This document shows, one piece after another, positions 1 through 9,254 of a DNA stretch of 64,000 nt. The stretch covers positions 124,001-188,000 of the forward strand of contig NZ_FWXO01000002.1 of assembly GCF_900176415.1 (NCBI RefSeq), in the 5' to 3' direction. Source of the DNA: Cellulophaga tyrosinoxydans (GTDB lineage Bacteria; Bacteroidota; Bacteroidia; Flavobacteriales; Flavobacteriaceae). A model generated the notes under the pieces. The model made no database searches. It saw only the letters and a program-made list of their open reading frames with translations, and was not told the origin of the DNA. Numbering within the stretch: the first letter of the stretch is position 1; each line of letters opens with the position of its first letter. The position numbers and the translations under genes are program-made.

Positions 1-1573
1 ACACTCCAATTTGGAATAACTGACGTACCATTTCAAGACTATCGATAGTTTCTTGCTCGGTTTGGGTTGGATAGCCATACATTAGATACGAATGAACCAT
101 AATATTGGCTTTAGTAAAATTACGAGTAACTTGTGCTACTTGAGTTACCGTTACGCCTTTATCAATCAATTTTAATAATCGGTCCGAGGCTACTTCCAAA
201 CCGCCTGAAACGGCAATACAACCTGATGCTTTTAACAAAAAGCAAAGATCTGCGGTAAAGTTTTTTTCAAAGCGAATATTCGTCCACCAAGTAACTATTA
301 GTTTTCGTTTAATAATTTCTAAAGCTAAAGTCTTCATTAAAGACGGTGGTGCCGCTTCATCTACAAAATGGAATCCGTTTTCACCGGTTTTGCTTATTAA
401 TTCTTCCATTCTATCAACAAGCAGGGTTGCGGCAATAGGTTCGTATATTTTTATATAATCAAGTGATATATCACAAAAAGTACATTTCCCCCAATAGCAA
501 CCATGCGCCATGGTTAGCTTATTCCAGCGACCATCGCTCCATAAACTATGCATAGGATTGGCTATTTCAATAACAGAGATGTATTTGTTTAAATATAAAT
601 CGGTATAATCTGGAGTACCAACCTCACTCTGTTTGTAATCTGGTTTATTACAGTTGTTACTGTACACCACTTTGTTATTTTGTAGTAAAAACGTCCGTTT
701 AAACTGCTGCTCTTTTGCAATATTATTTGAGAGGGAATTAATTAATAATTCTATTGGTAATTCGCCATCATCCAGAGTAATAAAATCGAAAAACTCAAAT
801 ACTCTTTTGTCAGAAACTGATCGCAATTCGGTATTTGCAAAACCGCCTCCCATTGCGATTTTTATACTTGGAAAATTCTTTTTTATATATTGAGCACATC
901 GAAAGGCACTATACAAATTTCCAGGAAATGGTACTGAAAAGCACACTAATTTTGGTTGAAGTTTTGCTATTTTTTCGTGCAATAAAGCTAAGGTAATTTG
1001 ATCTATATAGGTCAGTTCTTTATGAAGACTATCATATATTTCATCAAAGGAATTTGCACTTCGCCCCAAGCGTTCAGCGTAACGGCTAAAGCCAAAATTG
1101 GCATCTACACATTCTATTATAAAATCTGATAAATCTTCTAGATATAACGTAGCTAAATGTTTGGCCTTATCATGTAATCCCATCTCTCCAAAAGCCCAAT
1201 GCAGATCATCTAATTGCTGAAAACGGGAAGCTTGTGGCAAAAAACCATCGGTACATATTTGTCTTGCAAAAGTGGCATTGTTACCTTGTAAAAAAGCAAT
1301 TACAGCATCTAAGGTATTTAAATAAGATTCCTTTAAAGCAAAAATACGTTTACTATTATCCGTGAGAATGGTATTCTTTTGCTCTGCATGGGCAAACACT
1401 TTGGTGAACTGTTCTTTTGAAAATAATTCAATAATAACTTCTATACCTAAATCAATTTGAAACGAAGAAATATTCTTTGTATTCAAAAAACCCTTTAAAT
1501 ATGCCGTTGCAGGATAAGGCGTATTTAATTGTGTAAATGGCGGAGTTATTAATAAAATATCTTTCAAATGCAA
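1..1573 (-). CDS. B12-binding-domain radical SAM protein (C-terminus cut by window edge)
   Basis: About 524 codons are present, and the gene runs off the left edge. The N-terminal half looks like a cobalamin-binding-type Rossmann domain: it begins LKDILLITPPF, and a later segment reads LVCFSVPFPGNLYSA and then MGGGFANTEL. The radical SAM [4Fe-4S] motif GCYWGKCTFCD lies near residues 358-368, with cysteines at about 359, 364 and 367. A conserved IPMHSLWSDGRW-like stretch precedes it. The frame is closed upstream by a TAA at about 1600, and no ATG occurs before the first domain, so translation probably starts at TTG 1573 (or TTG 1567). Substrate and reaction cannot be read from the sequence. 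It lies 32 bp downstream of the dus gene on the same strand. The family call is good; the specific role is unknown. Confidence 0.8.
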   Translation of the reverse strand, partial: MHLKDILLITPPFTQLNTPYPATAYLKGFLNTKNISSFQIDLGIEVIIELFSKEQFTKVFAHAEQKNTILTDNSKRIFALKESYLNTLDAVIAFLQGNNATFARQICTDGFLPQASRFQQLDDLHWAFGEMGLHDKAKHLATLYLEDLSDFIIECVDANFGFSRYAERLGRSANSFDEIYDSLHKELTYIDQITLALLHEKIAKLQPKLVCFSVPFPGNLYSAFRCAQYIKKNFPSIKIAMGGGFANTELRSVSDKRVFEFFDFITLDDGELPIELLINSLSNNIAKEQQFKRTFLLQNNKVVYSNNCNKPDYKQSEVGTPDYTDLYLNKYISVIEIANPMHSLWSDGRWNKLTMAHGCYWGKCTFCDISLDYIKIYEPIAATLLVDRMEELISKTGENGFHFVDEAAPPSLMKTLALEIIKRKLIVTWWTNIRFEKNFTADLCFLLKASGCIAVSGGLEVASDRLLKLIDKGVTVTQVAQVTRNFTKANIMVHSYLMYGYPTQTEQETIDSLEMVRQLFQIGV

Positions 1574-1605
1574 TATAAAATAAGTGGCAAAGGTAAGCCA
1601 TTACT

Positions 1606-2562
1606 TTATGACAAGGATATTTCTTTCTTTAGAATTTCGGCGACTGTGCTCTGATAGGCCACTGGATTATTTGCTTTTTTTATAGCCTTAAATGTTTTTT
1701 GTGGATTAGAGAATGACTGTGAAAAGAATTCCCAAAACCCTTGCATTTTCATTTTTATAGGCGTTGGTCCAGATAAAAAAGCATCATACTCTTGATAAAT
1801 AGTGTCGTGAAATTCTTTAAAAATTTCCCATCTATTCTCAGGATACTCTAGCGTATTTGCTTTTATCATACTAGGCAAAAACGGATCTGCAATTAATCCT
1901 CTTCCTATCATCCAATGATCAATACTGGGAAAGCGTTCTTGCATTTTTTTAAACCCCGAAACTGTAGTAATATCACCGTTATAATATAATTTATGACTGG
2001 TATTTTCTACACAACGCTGAAAAGCGTCTAAATCTACTCCACCTTTGTACAACTGTTTGCCTATTCGCGCATGAATGGCAATGTTTTTAATAGGATATTT
2101 TTCAAGTACCGGAAATGTATCTAAAATTTCGCTACTGTCGTCATAACCCATTCGCATTTTCATTGAAACAATCACATTTGTTTCGGTATGTACGCGATCT
2201 AAGATATAATCTATTTTATCGGCTTCCTTTACTAAACCAGATCCCATTCCGCGTTTAGTTACCATTGGATAAGGGCAACCTAAATTCCAATTTAATTCTG
2301 TATACCCTAAATCCTGAATGTATTTTACAACAAATAAAAATTCTTCCGCATCATTGGTCATGACTTGAGGAATTAAATGGAGGCTAGTATTATTTTCCAG
2401 TTGTAAATCGCGCTGGTAGGACGATTTTATAACTAGTTTTCCGTCCAATCGAATATAAGGAGCATAAAATGTATCTATTCCACCAAAGAAATGATGAAAT
2501 GCATTCCGAAATCTAAAATCCGTAAAGCCTTGTAATGGAGAAGAAAGCAGGGTAAAACTCAT
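1606..2562 (-). CDS. tRNA-dihydrouridine synthase family protein
   Basis: This 318-residue protein matches the Dus family of FMN enzymes, which reduce uridine to dihydrouridine in tRNA using NADPH. It starts with the SPLQGFTDFRFRNAF segment, and the active-site motif NLGCPYP has its catalytic Cys at residue 96. KMRMGY and the GDI/IGRGLIADPFL flavin-phosphate segment follow, as in DusA/B/C. The length is normal. A TATCTTTG on the minus strand at 2582-2589 matches the Bacteroidota -7 element, which supports the start at 2562 and a leader of about 12 nt. The radical SAM gene follows in the same direction and may be co-transcribed. Which tRNA position it modifies cannot be told. Confidence 0.88.
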   Translation of the reverse strand: MSFTLLSSPLQGFTDFRFRNAFHHFFGGIDTFYAPYIRLDGKLVIKSSYQRDLQLENNTSLHLIPQVMTNDAEEFLFVVKYIQDLGYTELNWNLGCPYPMVTKRGMGSGLVKEADKIDYILDRVHTETNVIVSMKMRMGYDDSSEILDTFPVLEKYPIKNIAIHARIGKQLYKGGVDLDAFQRCVENTSHKLYYNGDITTVSGFKKMQERFPSIDHWMIGRGLIADPFLPSMIKANTLEYPENRWEIFKEFHDTIYQEYDAFLSGPTPIKMKMQGFWEFFSQSFSNPQKTFKAIKKANNPVAYQSTVAEILKKEISLS

Positions 2563-2636
2563 TCAAAAATTTAATAAGCTGCAAAGATAGCTTCTTCAAC
2601 AGTATTATTTATAAAATAGCAATTTTATAAAACAAA

Positions 2637-2663
2637 AAATCCTCGGCGATGAACCGAGGATTT
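2637..2663 (-). terminator. Rho-independent terminator after the 2666-2965 gene
   Basis: Perfect 10-bp inverted repeat aaatcctcgg / ccgaggattt around a 7-nt loop. On the minus strand it is followed by a T-rich tract. It sits 2 bp past the stop codon of the minus-strand gene. Confidence 0.85.
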
Positions 2664-2665
2664 AA

Positions 2666-2965
2666 CTATGCGTTTATTATTTTATCTGTTTTTTGACTTT
2701 TAAAAACATAGGTGTAAAACCACATGATGGTAAACGTTGGTATAAAATCCAGACCAGGTACTAACTCTTCTACAAAGGTTACTAATCCTGCGGCTTGTCC
2801 AATTTTACCTTTATACATTCTAGTCATTATCCATGCTGAAATGGGTGCCCAAATCATGTCGGAAACCTCCCCTAACCCAGGTATTACATAGGACAACATC
2901 CCTATCCCATCAAAAAGTAAACTCAGAAATAGATGGCGTATTTTTTTATCTTTTGTATTTGACAT
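2666..2965 (-). CDS. Small conserved membrane protein, unknown function
   Basis: A 99-residue protein with three hydrophobic segments (about residues 12-30, 35-50 and 72-90). Between them are Gly/Pro-containing turns (YVIPGLGEVSDMIWAPISAW, ELVPGLDFIPTFTIMWF). The VPGLGEVSD and FIPTFT patterns are the sort of conserved signature seen in flavobacterial small membrane proteins, but I cannot name a characterised family. It lies between folE and dus on the same strand and has its own terminator. A cytoplasmic-membrane location is inferred from hydropathy read by eye. No function is proposed. Confidence 0.6.
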   Translation of the reverse strand: MSNTKDKKIRHLFLSLLFDGIGMLSYVIPGLGEVSDMIWAPISAWIMTRMYKGKIGQAAGLVTFVEELVPGLDFIPTFTIMWFYTYVFKSQKTDKIINA

Positions 2966-3024
2966 ATTTAAATTTATGATTTAATTAGTATCAATCAAAA
3001 TGAATGCCAAAATTAAATTATCTA

Positions 3025-3624
3025 TTACGATAGATTTGAGCTAATCAATTTTAAAAACTCATTTCTTGTCTCTTGTTTTTCAAACTGACCTCTGAAACCA
3101 GACGTTGTAGTTACTGAGTTTTGTTTTTGAACACCACGCATCATCATACACATGTGCGATGCCTCAATTACTACCGCTACTCCTTTGGGCTTCAAGGTGT
3201 TATTTAAACATTCCAAAATATCGTGGGTTAAACGTTCTTGCACTTGTAAACGTCTTGCAAAAACATCTACTACACGAGGTATTTTACTTAAACCCACAAT
3301 ATGTCCGTTAGGAATATAGGCTATATGTGCTTTGCCAAAAAAAGGCAACATATGATGCTCACAAAGAGAATATAATTCTATATCCTTAATAATCACCATA
3401 TCATCATAATCTTCTTTAAACATTGCACCTTGCAATATTTTTACAGGATCCTGTTGATATCCTTGTGTTAAATACAACATTGCTTTAGCGGCTCTTTCAG
3501 GAGTTTTCACAAGTCCTTCTCTTGTAATATCCTCACCTACCCCTTCAATAATTGTGGAGTAATTTTGACGTACATCGTCTGTTATTTCAATATTGTATTC
3601 TTCAAACTTTTTATATGGTGCCAT
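3025..3624 (-). CDS. folE: GTP cyclohydrolase I
   Basis: This 199-residue enzyme converts GTP to 7,8-dihydroneopterin triphosphate, the first step of tetrahydrofolate (and queuosine-type) synthesis. The zinc ligands are visible: Cys88 and His91 in [15 protein letters not shown], and Cys159 in [12 protein letters not shown]. The substrate-binding segments [23 protein letters not shown] and TTTSGFRG are intact. The length fits bacterial FolE1. A TAACTTTG on the minus strand at 3679-3686 matches a -7 element about 55 nt before the ATG. No other folate gene is adjacent. Confidence 0.96.
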   Translation of the reverse strand: MAPYKKFEEYNIEITDDVRQNYSTIIEGVGEDITREGLVKTPERAAKAMLYLTQGYQQDPVKILQGAMFKEDYDDMVIIKDIELYSLCEHHMLPFFGKAHIAYIPNGHIVGLSKIPRVVDVFARRLQVQERLTHDILECLNNTLKPKGVAVVIEASHMCMMMRGVQKQNSVTTTSGFRGQFEKQETRNEFLKLISSNLS

Positions 3625-3882
3625 TTATTATTTCCTTAGTGTTATATTTTTGTTTAACTATTTAAACTAATTATTAAACAAAGTTACGTAAATAAAATTC
3701 TTAAAGTTTAATTTAACTAAAATTTAATTGCAAAGATACTATATCCCATGTTGACTAAACTGGTAAATACTATCTCTAAAGATTATTACACTAGAATTTA
3801 ATACGTGTAATTGCTAAACCTCATATATGTTGTTTTGTCATGTCTATGCTTATGCTTACTTTCATACCGTAATTTTATACGC

Positions 3883-4551
3883 ATGATTAAGGCAGAGAAT
3901 ATTCAAAAATATTATGGTGATCTTCAAGTTCTAAAAGGTGTAGACTTGCATATCACTCAAGGTGAAATAGTATCTATAGTTGGTCCTTCTGGTGCAGGAA
4001 AAACAACACTTTTACAAATTTTAGGAACATTAGATGTACAATCTAATAAAACTGATAGTCAACTATTAATTAAGGATACAGATATTACCAAACTGAGCGA
4101 AAAGGAGCTTGCAAAATTTAGAAATGAAAATATTGGATTTATTTTTCAATTTCATCAGCTACTCCCTGAGTTTTCGGCTTTAGAAAATGTATGTATTCCA
4201 GCTTTTATAAAAAATACTTCAAAATCCGTTGCAGAAAAGCGAGCGAAAGAATTATTAGATTTTTTAGGATTATCGCACCGATATCATCATAAACCTAGCG
4301 AACTTTCCGGTGGAGAGCAGCAGCGAGTGGCTGTAGCAAGAGCCTTGGTAAATAACCCAAGTGTTATTTTTGCAGATGAACCTAGTGGAAATTTAGATTC
4401 TGAAAGTGCGGATAATCTTCATAAATTGTTTTTTAGATTACGTGACGAATTTGGACAAACCTTTGTAATCGTTACCCACAATGAAGAATTAGCAGAAATG
4501 GCAGATCGAAAATTAACCATGGTTGATGGTAAAATGGTTGATTCGCTATGA
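3883..4551 (+). CDS. lolD: ABC transporter ATP-binding protein, LolD-like
   Basis: A 222-residue ATPase of the LolD/MacB-type group. Walker [10 protein letters not shown] is at residues 34-42, the signature [10 protein letters not shown] at 141-150, and Walker [13 protein letters not shown] at 161-172. The H-loop is in VTHNEELA. LolD powers release of outer-membrane lipoproteins by LolCE. The frame extends upstream to TTG 3811, but homologues begin MIKAENI, so ATG 3883 is chosen. The permease genes are not adjacent, so LolD and not another lipoprotein or efflux ATPase is inferred from family resemblance. Its last four bases overlap the next gene. A weak promoter candidate, TTG (3835-3837), N19, TACTTTCA, precedes it. 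Confidence 0.83.
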   Translation: MIKAENIQKYYGDLQVLKGVDLHITQGEIVSIVGPSGAGKTTLLQILGTLDVQSNKTDSQLLIKDTDITKLSEKELAKFRNENIGFIFQFHQLLPEFSALENVCIPAFIKNTSKSVAEKRAKELLDFLGLSHRYHHKPSELSGGEQQRVAVARALVNNPSVIFADEPSGNLDSESADNLHKLFFRLRDEFGQTFVIVTHNEELAEMADRKLTMVDGKMVDSL

Positions 4552-5105
4552 TTTTGACTATTTGGAATTATCTTAAAAACCCAACATCCGCACCCTTTAC
4601 TATTGAGGAAAAAGCTCAAAAATGGCAAATTTTTAGGAGAGTTCTTTTTTTGGCTATTGCTTTTAGTATTGGTTTAGGATTCACCATTGATGCTATCACT
4701 GAAGCCTTTAATATTGACTTGGGAGATCATGGAATTGAAACATTAATTGAAAAATACTCTATTTACGTTCTATTTATTTTTGTGGTTATTTTTGCTCCAA
4801 TTCTAGAGGAACTAATTTTTAGAGCACCATTGGTTTTATTTAAAAATTTCAAATACTATAATCTAGTATTTTACCTTTCTGTTATACTTTTCGGTGCTGT
4901 GCATCTTTCAAATTTTGAACTTTATACCAATTACCTGTGGCTAGCACCATTAATAGTGGCTCCGCAGTTGGCAGCAGGAGTTTTTTTAGGCTATACCAGA
5001 GTAAAGCTAGGCCTATTCTATTCTATATTGCTACATGCCTTACATAATGGAATTTTATTTTTGCCATTTATGATCTTTACTGTATTAGAAGAATCAACAA
5101 AATGA
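4548..5105 (+). CDS. CPBP-family intramembrane glutamic endopeptidase
   Basis: A 185-residue multi-pass membrane protein of the CPBP (CaaX protease and bacteriocin-processing, Abi) family. The conserved motif 1, EELIFRAPL, has Glu87, Glu88 and Arg92. Motif 2 (FGAVHLSN) has His119, and a third motif, LHALHNG, lies near the C-terminus. Hydrophobic segments surround these. Members cleave prenylated or signal peptides, or act in bacteriocin self-immunity; the substrate here is unknown. ATGA overlaps at both ends (4548-4551 and 5102-5105) couple it to lolD and the TIGR02757 gene. Confidence 0.85.
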   Translation: MILTIWNYLKNPTSAPFTIEEKAQKWQIFRRVLFLAIAFSIGLGFTIDAITEAFNIDLGDHGIETLIEKYSIYVLFIFVVIFAPILEELIFRAPLVLFKNFKYYNLVFYLSVILFGAVHLSNFELYTNYLWLAPLIVAPQLAAGVFLGYTRVKLGLFYSILLHALHNGILFLPFMIFTVLEESTK

Positions 5106-5869
5106 TGAAAAAAGCCGATTTGAAAATTTTTCTTGATGAAAAAGTAATAGAATACAACAGACCTACTTTTTTAGACGCGGATCCAATTCAGATTCCACAT
5201 TCGTACACCTTAAAAGAAGATATAGAAATAAGCGCTTTTTTAACGGCAACCATCGCCTGGGGTAATAGAAAGAGTATTATTACCAATGCAAAAAAAATGA
5301 TGGAGTTGTTAGATAATTCTCCTTATGATTTTATACTAAACCATAAAAAAGCAGATTTAGCGAGGTTTGATAATTTTGTTCATAGAACTTTTAATAGTGA
5401 AGATTTAAAATTTTTTATCATAAGTCTTAAAAACATCTATTTAAAACACGGAGGTTTAGAGGCTATTTTTAAAAAGAATAGTATTAATAATTCCATGCAA
5501 CCTGCCATATCTGAATTTAAGAACGTATTTTTCGAAATTCCCCACCCAAAAAGAACAACAAAGCATATATCTGATCCTATGAGAGGTTCTGCAGCGAAAC
5601 GTATAAATATGTTTTTAAGATGGATGGTGCGTGATGCATTCACTGGCGTAGATTTTGGAATATGGCAATCTATACCTACAGCCTATTTATCATGTCCTCT
5701 AGATGTTCATTCTGGTAATGTAGCTCGAAAATTAAATTTACTGAAACGCAAACAGAATGATGCTAAGGCCTTGGCTGAATTGGACAAAAACCTAAGAAAA
5801 ATGGATGCCAACGATCCTGCTAAATATGATTTTGCTTTATTTGGCTTAGGTGTTTTTGAAAAATTTTAA
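5102..5869 (+). CDS. TIGR02757 (DUF2400) family protein
   Basis: A 255-residue protein typical of the TIGR02757 family. It opens with LKIFLDEKVIEYNRPTFLDADPIQIPHSY and includes ITIAWGNRKSII-like and PLDVHSGNVARKLNLLKR-like segments, followed by KYDFALFGLGVFEKF. It has no signal peptide or membrane segment, so it is cytosolic. The biochemical role of this family is not established to my knowledge. It is the last gene of a three-gene unit with stop/start overlap (ATGATGA), and it could start at 5102 or 5105. The overlapping pairs suggest co-translation, but no shared pathway is evident. Confidence 0.8.
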   Translation: MMKKADLKIFLDEKVIEYNRPTFLDADPIQIPHSYTLKEDIEISAFLTATIAWGNRKSIITNAKKMMELLDNSPYDFILNHKKADLARFDNFVHRTFNSEDLKFFIISLKNIYLKHGGLEAIFKKNSINNSMQPAISEFKNVFFEIPHPKRTTKHISDPMRGSAAKRINMFLRWMVRDAFTGVDFGIWQSIPTAYLSCPLDVHSGNVARKLNLLKRKQNDAKALAELDKNLRKMDANDPAKYDFALFGLGVFEKF

Positions 5870-5894
5870 TCCCCTCAAAAATAGAGAGGATTAA
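5866..5894. terminator. Possible bidirectional terminator between convergent genes
   Basis: Imperfect inverted repeat ttaatcccct / agaggattaa with a short A-rich loop and one mismatch, placed between convergent stop codons at 5869 and 5901. The stem is weak. Confidence 0.45.
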
Positions 5895-5900
5895 ATTATC

Positions 5901-7697
5901 TTATTCGGAGTCGGTTAAAGTTTTCATAAAGGCAACAATTGCCGCTTGCTCTTTTTTGGTTAATTGCAAATTGTCAAAAGGAAGCGTTTGATATTCTTCA
6001 TTAATTCCTATGCCTTGCCCTCCACCCCTATTATAAAAATCAACAACTTGTTCTAGCGTTGTATAGACCCCATTATGCATATAAGGAGCTGTTTTTTCAA
6101 TGTTTCGAACAGTCGGTGTTTTGAAAAAATGTTTGCGTTCTTGGGTTTTAAACATGTTATACCTACCTAAATCACTACTTATTACAGCATTAATTGTATC
6201 ATTTTGTTCTGGAACACCTATCAACTCCATTTCTGTATCTTTATAATCAGGAGGTACTGTTCCGTTGAATAAAGGGGCAAAATGACAAGTAGCACAAGCA
6301 GCCTTTCCCATAAACAAATTAAATCCAGAAATTTCATCTTCTGTCAAAGTATCTTCAAGTCCCGTAATATTTTTATCAAATTTAGAGTCAAAACTATTCA
6401 AGGTTCGGATATAGGAAGCAATGGCATGCCTTACATTATATTCCATTCTTTTTCCTTTATAAAGTGAATCTAATTTTACTTGATAATGCTGCGTTTTTAG
6501 AATACGATTTACAATAGAATCCATTGGTAAATTAAACTCGTTATGGTTATTGGCCACTCCAACTATCTGACCCTCCAAACTTCCTGAACGTCCATCCATA
6601 AAAAAACTTTGTTGATAAGCTGCGTAAGTTAAAGTTGGTGTATTTCGTGTTTGATTTTTATCAAATGTTTTTTTGCCATCTGTAAAAGCTTTATCTTTAA
6701 TATGACACGTAGCACAGGCCATTTGATAATTTTTAGACAGCATTTTATCATTAAATAACTGCTTTCCTAAAAATTGCTTTTCCTTTAAATTTAAAGTATC
6801 ACTCTTGTAATCTGAAAAATTAAATACATTTAATGTATTTGATCCAAAAAGAGCTGTAGCATCATTAGAAATCGCCATTTCAAAAGGAAATTCTACCTGC
6901 CAATCTTTTTGAACTTTTACCAATAATTCTAATTGCTTATCCGTATTATTTTTAATAAAACCGTAACGATCAAAGCTTTCAAAATCATGATCTAGCGCTA
7001 AAATTGAATTCTTGAATGAATCTATTAGCGCTGTATACAACTGATTTGAATTAAATTTTGGTCTTAAAATTTCAGTTAAATCAATTAAAGTTTGGTAGGT
7101 TGTTTGGCATTCCAATAACGACTGACCTAATACTGGCGAATCAAATCCTGTAATACCTGTTGTGGCCGTACGTACTATTTGATTTCTAAAAAGCCATATT
7201 AAATGATGGTCTTTCAAGTTTATTTGCGCGTTTTTGTGAATTAACTTAAGTCTATTTTTTGTGAGACTTATTGTATTGTAAAGTGCTAAACTATCTGCCT
7301 CAGGACCAAAAAGTAATTCTTCTATTACCTGAAACCCAAAAGGATTTCGGATCTTAACATCGGTAAAATCTTCTTCTTGCACTTGTAAAATGTTAGGAGC
7401 ATTGAGTGATTTGTAATTATTTTTATCAATAGCTGCTAAAATAGGCTCAATGGCCTTAAACTTTAATCGAGCTTTTTTGTAGAATTCTGTATTAATAGTT
7501 ATTTGGTTAGTACCCTTGATAGCTTCTAAATATTGAATACAATCATTTAATTGAGACTTAAAAAATTTAGTTATTTCTTCATCCGTATTTATTAAGGAAA
7601 TTGGTTTTTTATCGTTTTTGCAAGCAGTTGTTAGTAAAAGCAAAAGACATATACCAAAAGTATATGTCTTAGCTTTCATAAATAGGATTTTATTCAT
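5901..7697 (-). CDS. Lipoprotein with imelysin-like N-terminus and di-haem cytochrome c peroxidase/MauG domain
   Basis: A 598-residue exported protein. The N-terminus has a lipobox (LLLLLTTAC, Cys near residue 26). Residues about 45-280 are helical, with an imelysin-like NPFGFQVIEELLFGP segment. Residues about 300-598 are a di-haem peroxidase/MauG-type domain, with two CATCH haem sites at about 328-332 and 468-472 and a PTVRNIEKTAPYMHNG axial-ligand segment. Such enzymes reduce peroxide or oxidise protein side chains in the periplasm. A second possible start is Met7 (7679), which gives the same signal. It lies 15 bp after the PhoX-like gene on the same strand, so the two are probably one operon. 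The substrate is unknown; the imelysin-like label is less certain than the haem domain. Confidence 0.85.
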   Translation of the reverse strand: MNKILFMKAKTYTFGICLLLLLTTACKNDKKPISLINTDEEITKFFKSQLNDCIQYLEAIKGTNQITINTEFYKKARLKFKAIEPILAAIDKNNYKSLNAPNILQVQEEDFTDVKIRNPFGFQVIEELLFGPEADSLALYNTISLTKNRLKLIHKNAQINLKDHHLIWLFRNQIVRTATTGITGFDSPVLGQSLLECQTTYQTLIDLTEILRPKFNSNQLYTALIDSFKNSILALDHDFESFDRYGFIKNNTDKQLELLVKVQKDWQVEFPFEMAISNDATALFGSNTLNVFNFSDYKSDTLNLKEKQFLGKQLFNDKMLSKNYQMACATCHIKDKAFTDGKKTFDKNQTRNTPTLTYAAYQQSFFMDGRSGSLEGQIVGVANNHNEFNLPMDSIVNRILKTQHYQVKLDSLYKGKRMEYNVRHAIASYIRTLNSFDSKFDKNITGLEDTLTEDEISGFNLFMGKAACATCHFAPLFNGTVPPDYKDTEMELIGVPEQNDTINAVISSDLGRYNMFKTQERKHFFKTPTVRNIEKTAPYMHNGVYTTLEQVVDFYNRGGGQGIGINEEYQTLPFDNLQLTKKEQAAIVAFMKTLTDSE

Positions 7698-7712
7698 GAC
7701 ATTTTTTCAAAA

Positions 7713-9254
7713 TTATCTATCTAAACCTTTAATCATGTACATCATTGAACCTTCTTTTGTTGCTGATGATATATCTGAAATAGCTTTAGGATCTGTAAAA
7801 GATGTGCCATCTGCTGGCTCCCAACCGTGATTTTGAGTCATTACTAAAAAGGTATTTTCACCATTATTTACAATATCGGTAACATCAATCATACCTGTAA
7901 TTTCCCAAGTACTCGATGCCTTACCATATCCTAAGCTTTCAGCTCTGTTTTGATCACATTCTAAAACGGTTTTAATTTCTCCTGTTGCCAGGTTATATTG
8001 GTATAGTTTTGCGTATCCGTTCACTGAAGTATCTAAATATCCGTTCGGATCTTCTTGAATATAAGCGTAATTTTCTGTAACTAAAATGTTATCTGGCGAA
8101 TGAAAACCTTCTGCTTTACCACCTACTTTATCTCCATCTAAAACACAGGTGATTTTTGCAGTTCCGGTTGGGTCATTTTCATTCAGTACAACTTTATAAA
8201 CGCGACCTAAAATAGATCCTTTACCAACTAAGCCAGCACTAGAACGACCTGTAACACAGAAATAAATTTCTCTTTGGTTGGCGGCTGAACCTCTTCTCCA
8301 ATCAATATCTTCTAATCTAGAAAAGCCCATGACCCCTTTAGTTTTTGCTTCAGCATCTAAGGCATCAATTTCCTTTTCTTCTAGCTCCACGAATTCTGCT
8401 TCGTATTCTGTACCTTCTTCCATATCCATTTCAAAATCAATCCCTGCAGTGGTAACTTTTAAACCATATAATTTTCCTCCGCTTAAATCACCTCTATTAC
8501 CAACATACATTCCTAATTGACCAGAAGGCACACTGTTATCTGAATGATCATCTCCAATAAACACAACGGTTTTATCTGAATATGCATCTTTCCCAATCGG
8601 TACTGCATTTTCTGTAGACCATTGACCTAAAGCAGGTAACATTTCACCTGTACTAGCTGCATCAGCACTTTTTGCTGGGTCTACAACAAATACTCCTTTT
8701 GAAGAGCCACCCCATTCACCACCTGATAAGTATAATGGTCCAAATCCGTGTTCATTATTCGTAATTAAAGTACCAGAACACATAGCTGTTGAAGCCGTCG
8801 CTTCAGCATTCAAAATATATTCACCATAGAATGGTCTTAAATTTTTATTCAGCATAATTCTAGCAATAGAATAATCACCCTCTATGTTATTGATTAATGT
8901 GTAGGTTTCATCACCGTTATCTAATAATCCAGCACCATCTGCCAAAGAGCCATAAACGAAGTCTGGAGAGTTTGGAATAATATCTTCAGAAGTTAGTAAT
9001 AAGGATATTTTTAAGTTTACGAAATCACTTGTTACTTTTAGTAAAGTTGGAGATTTTGAATTTGCCAAGTATACCGAAGCATCCATTCCGTTAGCTCCGT
9101 CAATACCATCTACGCCATCTTTACCATCTACTCCATCTACACCGTCTTTACCATTTAAGCCATCAATACCATCTTCAGGATTACAACTATTAAAAGATAA
9201 TCCCATCGCAATAAGCAAAAAGGCATTGAAAAAAATAATTTTAAAGGTTCTCAT
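7713..9254 (-). CDS. PhoX-like (DUF839) lipoprotein with collagen-like stalk
   Basis: A 513-residue lipoprotein: signal sequence, lipobox-like LSFNSC with Cys near residue 24, then about eight Gly-X-Y triplets (GLNGKDGVDGVDGKDGVDG) like a short collagen stalk. The globular part resembles PhoX/DUF839 beta-propeller proteins, with YLSGGEWGGSSKGVFVVDP, LYGLKVTTAGIDFEM, HSPDNILVTENYAYIQEDP and FLVMTQNHGWEP. Characterised PhoX enzymes are Ca/Fe phosphomonoesterases of the periplasm. Activity here is inferred from family only, and I have not verified the metal ligands. On the minus strand a TAGTTTTG -7-like element lies at about 9286-9293. Three TTAACCTT-type repeats lie further upstream. First gene of an operon with the di-haem protein. 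Confidence 0.72.
   Translation of the reverse strand: MRTFKIIFFNAFLLIAMGLSFNSCNPEDGIDGLNGKDGVDGVDGKDGVDGIDGANGMDASVYLANSKSPTLLKVTSDFVNLKISLLLTSEDIIPNSPDFVYGSLADGAGLLDNGDETYTLINNIEGDYSIARIMLNKNLRPFYGEYILNAEATASTAMCSGTLITNNEHGFGPLYLSGGEWGGSSKGVFVVDPAKSADAASTGEMLPALGQWSTENAVPIGKDAYSDKTVVFIGDDHSDNSVPSGQLGMYVGNRGDLSGGKLYGLKVTTAGIDFEMDMEEGTEYEAEFVELEEKEIDALDAEAKTKGVMGFSRLEDIDWRRGSAANQREIYFCVTGRSSAGLVGKGSILGRVYKVVLNENDPTGTAKITCVLDGDKVGGKAEGFHSPDNILVTENYAYIQEDPNGYLDTSVNGYAKLYQYNLATGEIKTVLECDQNRAESLGYGKASSTWEITGMIDVTDIVNNGENTFLVMTQNHGWEPADGTSFTDPKAISDISSATKEGSMMYMIKGLDR

Noticed and set aside
654-893. 79-residue plus-strand ORF
   Set aside because: It lies antisense inside the radical SAM gene, whose minus-strand frame has clear motifs.
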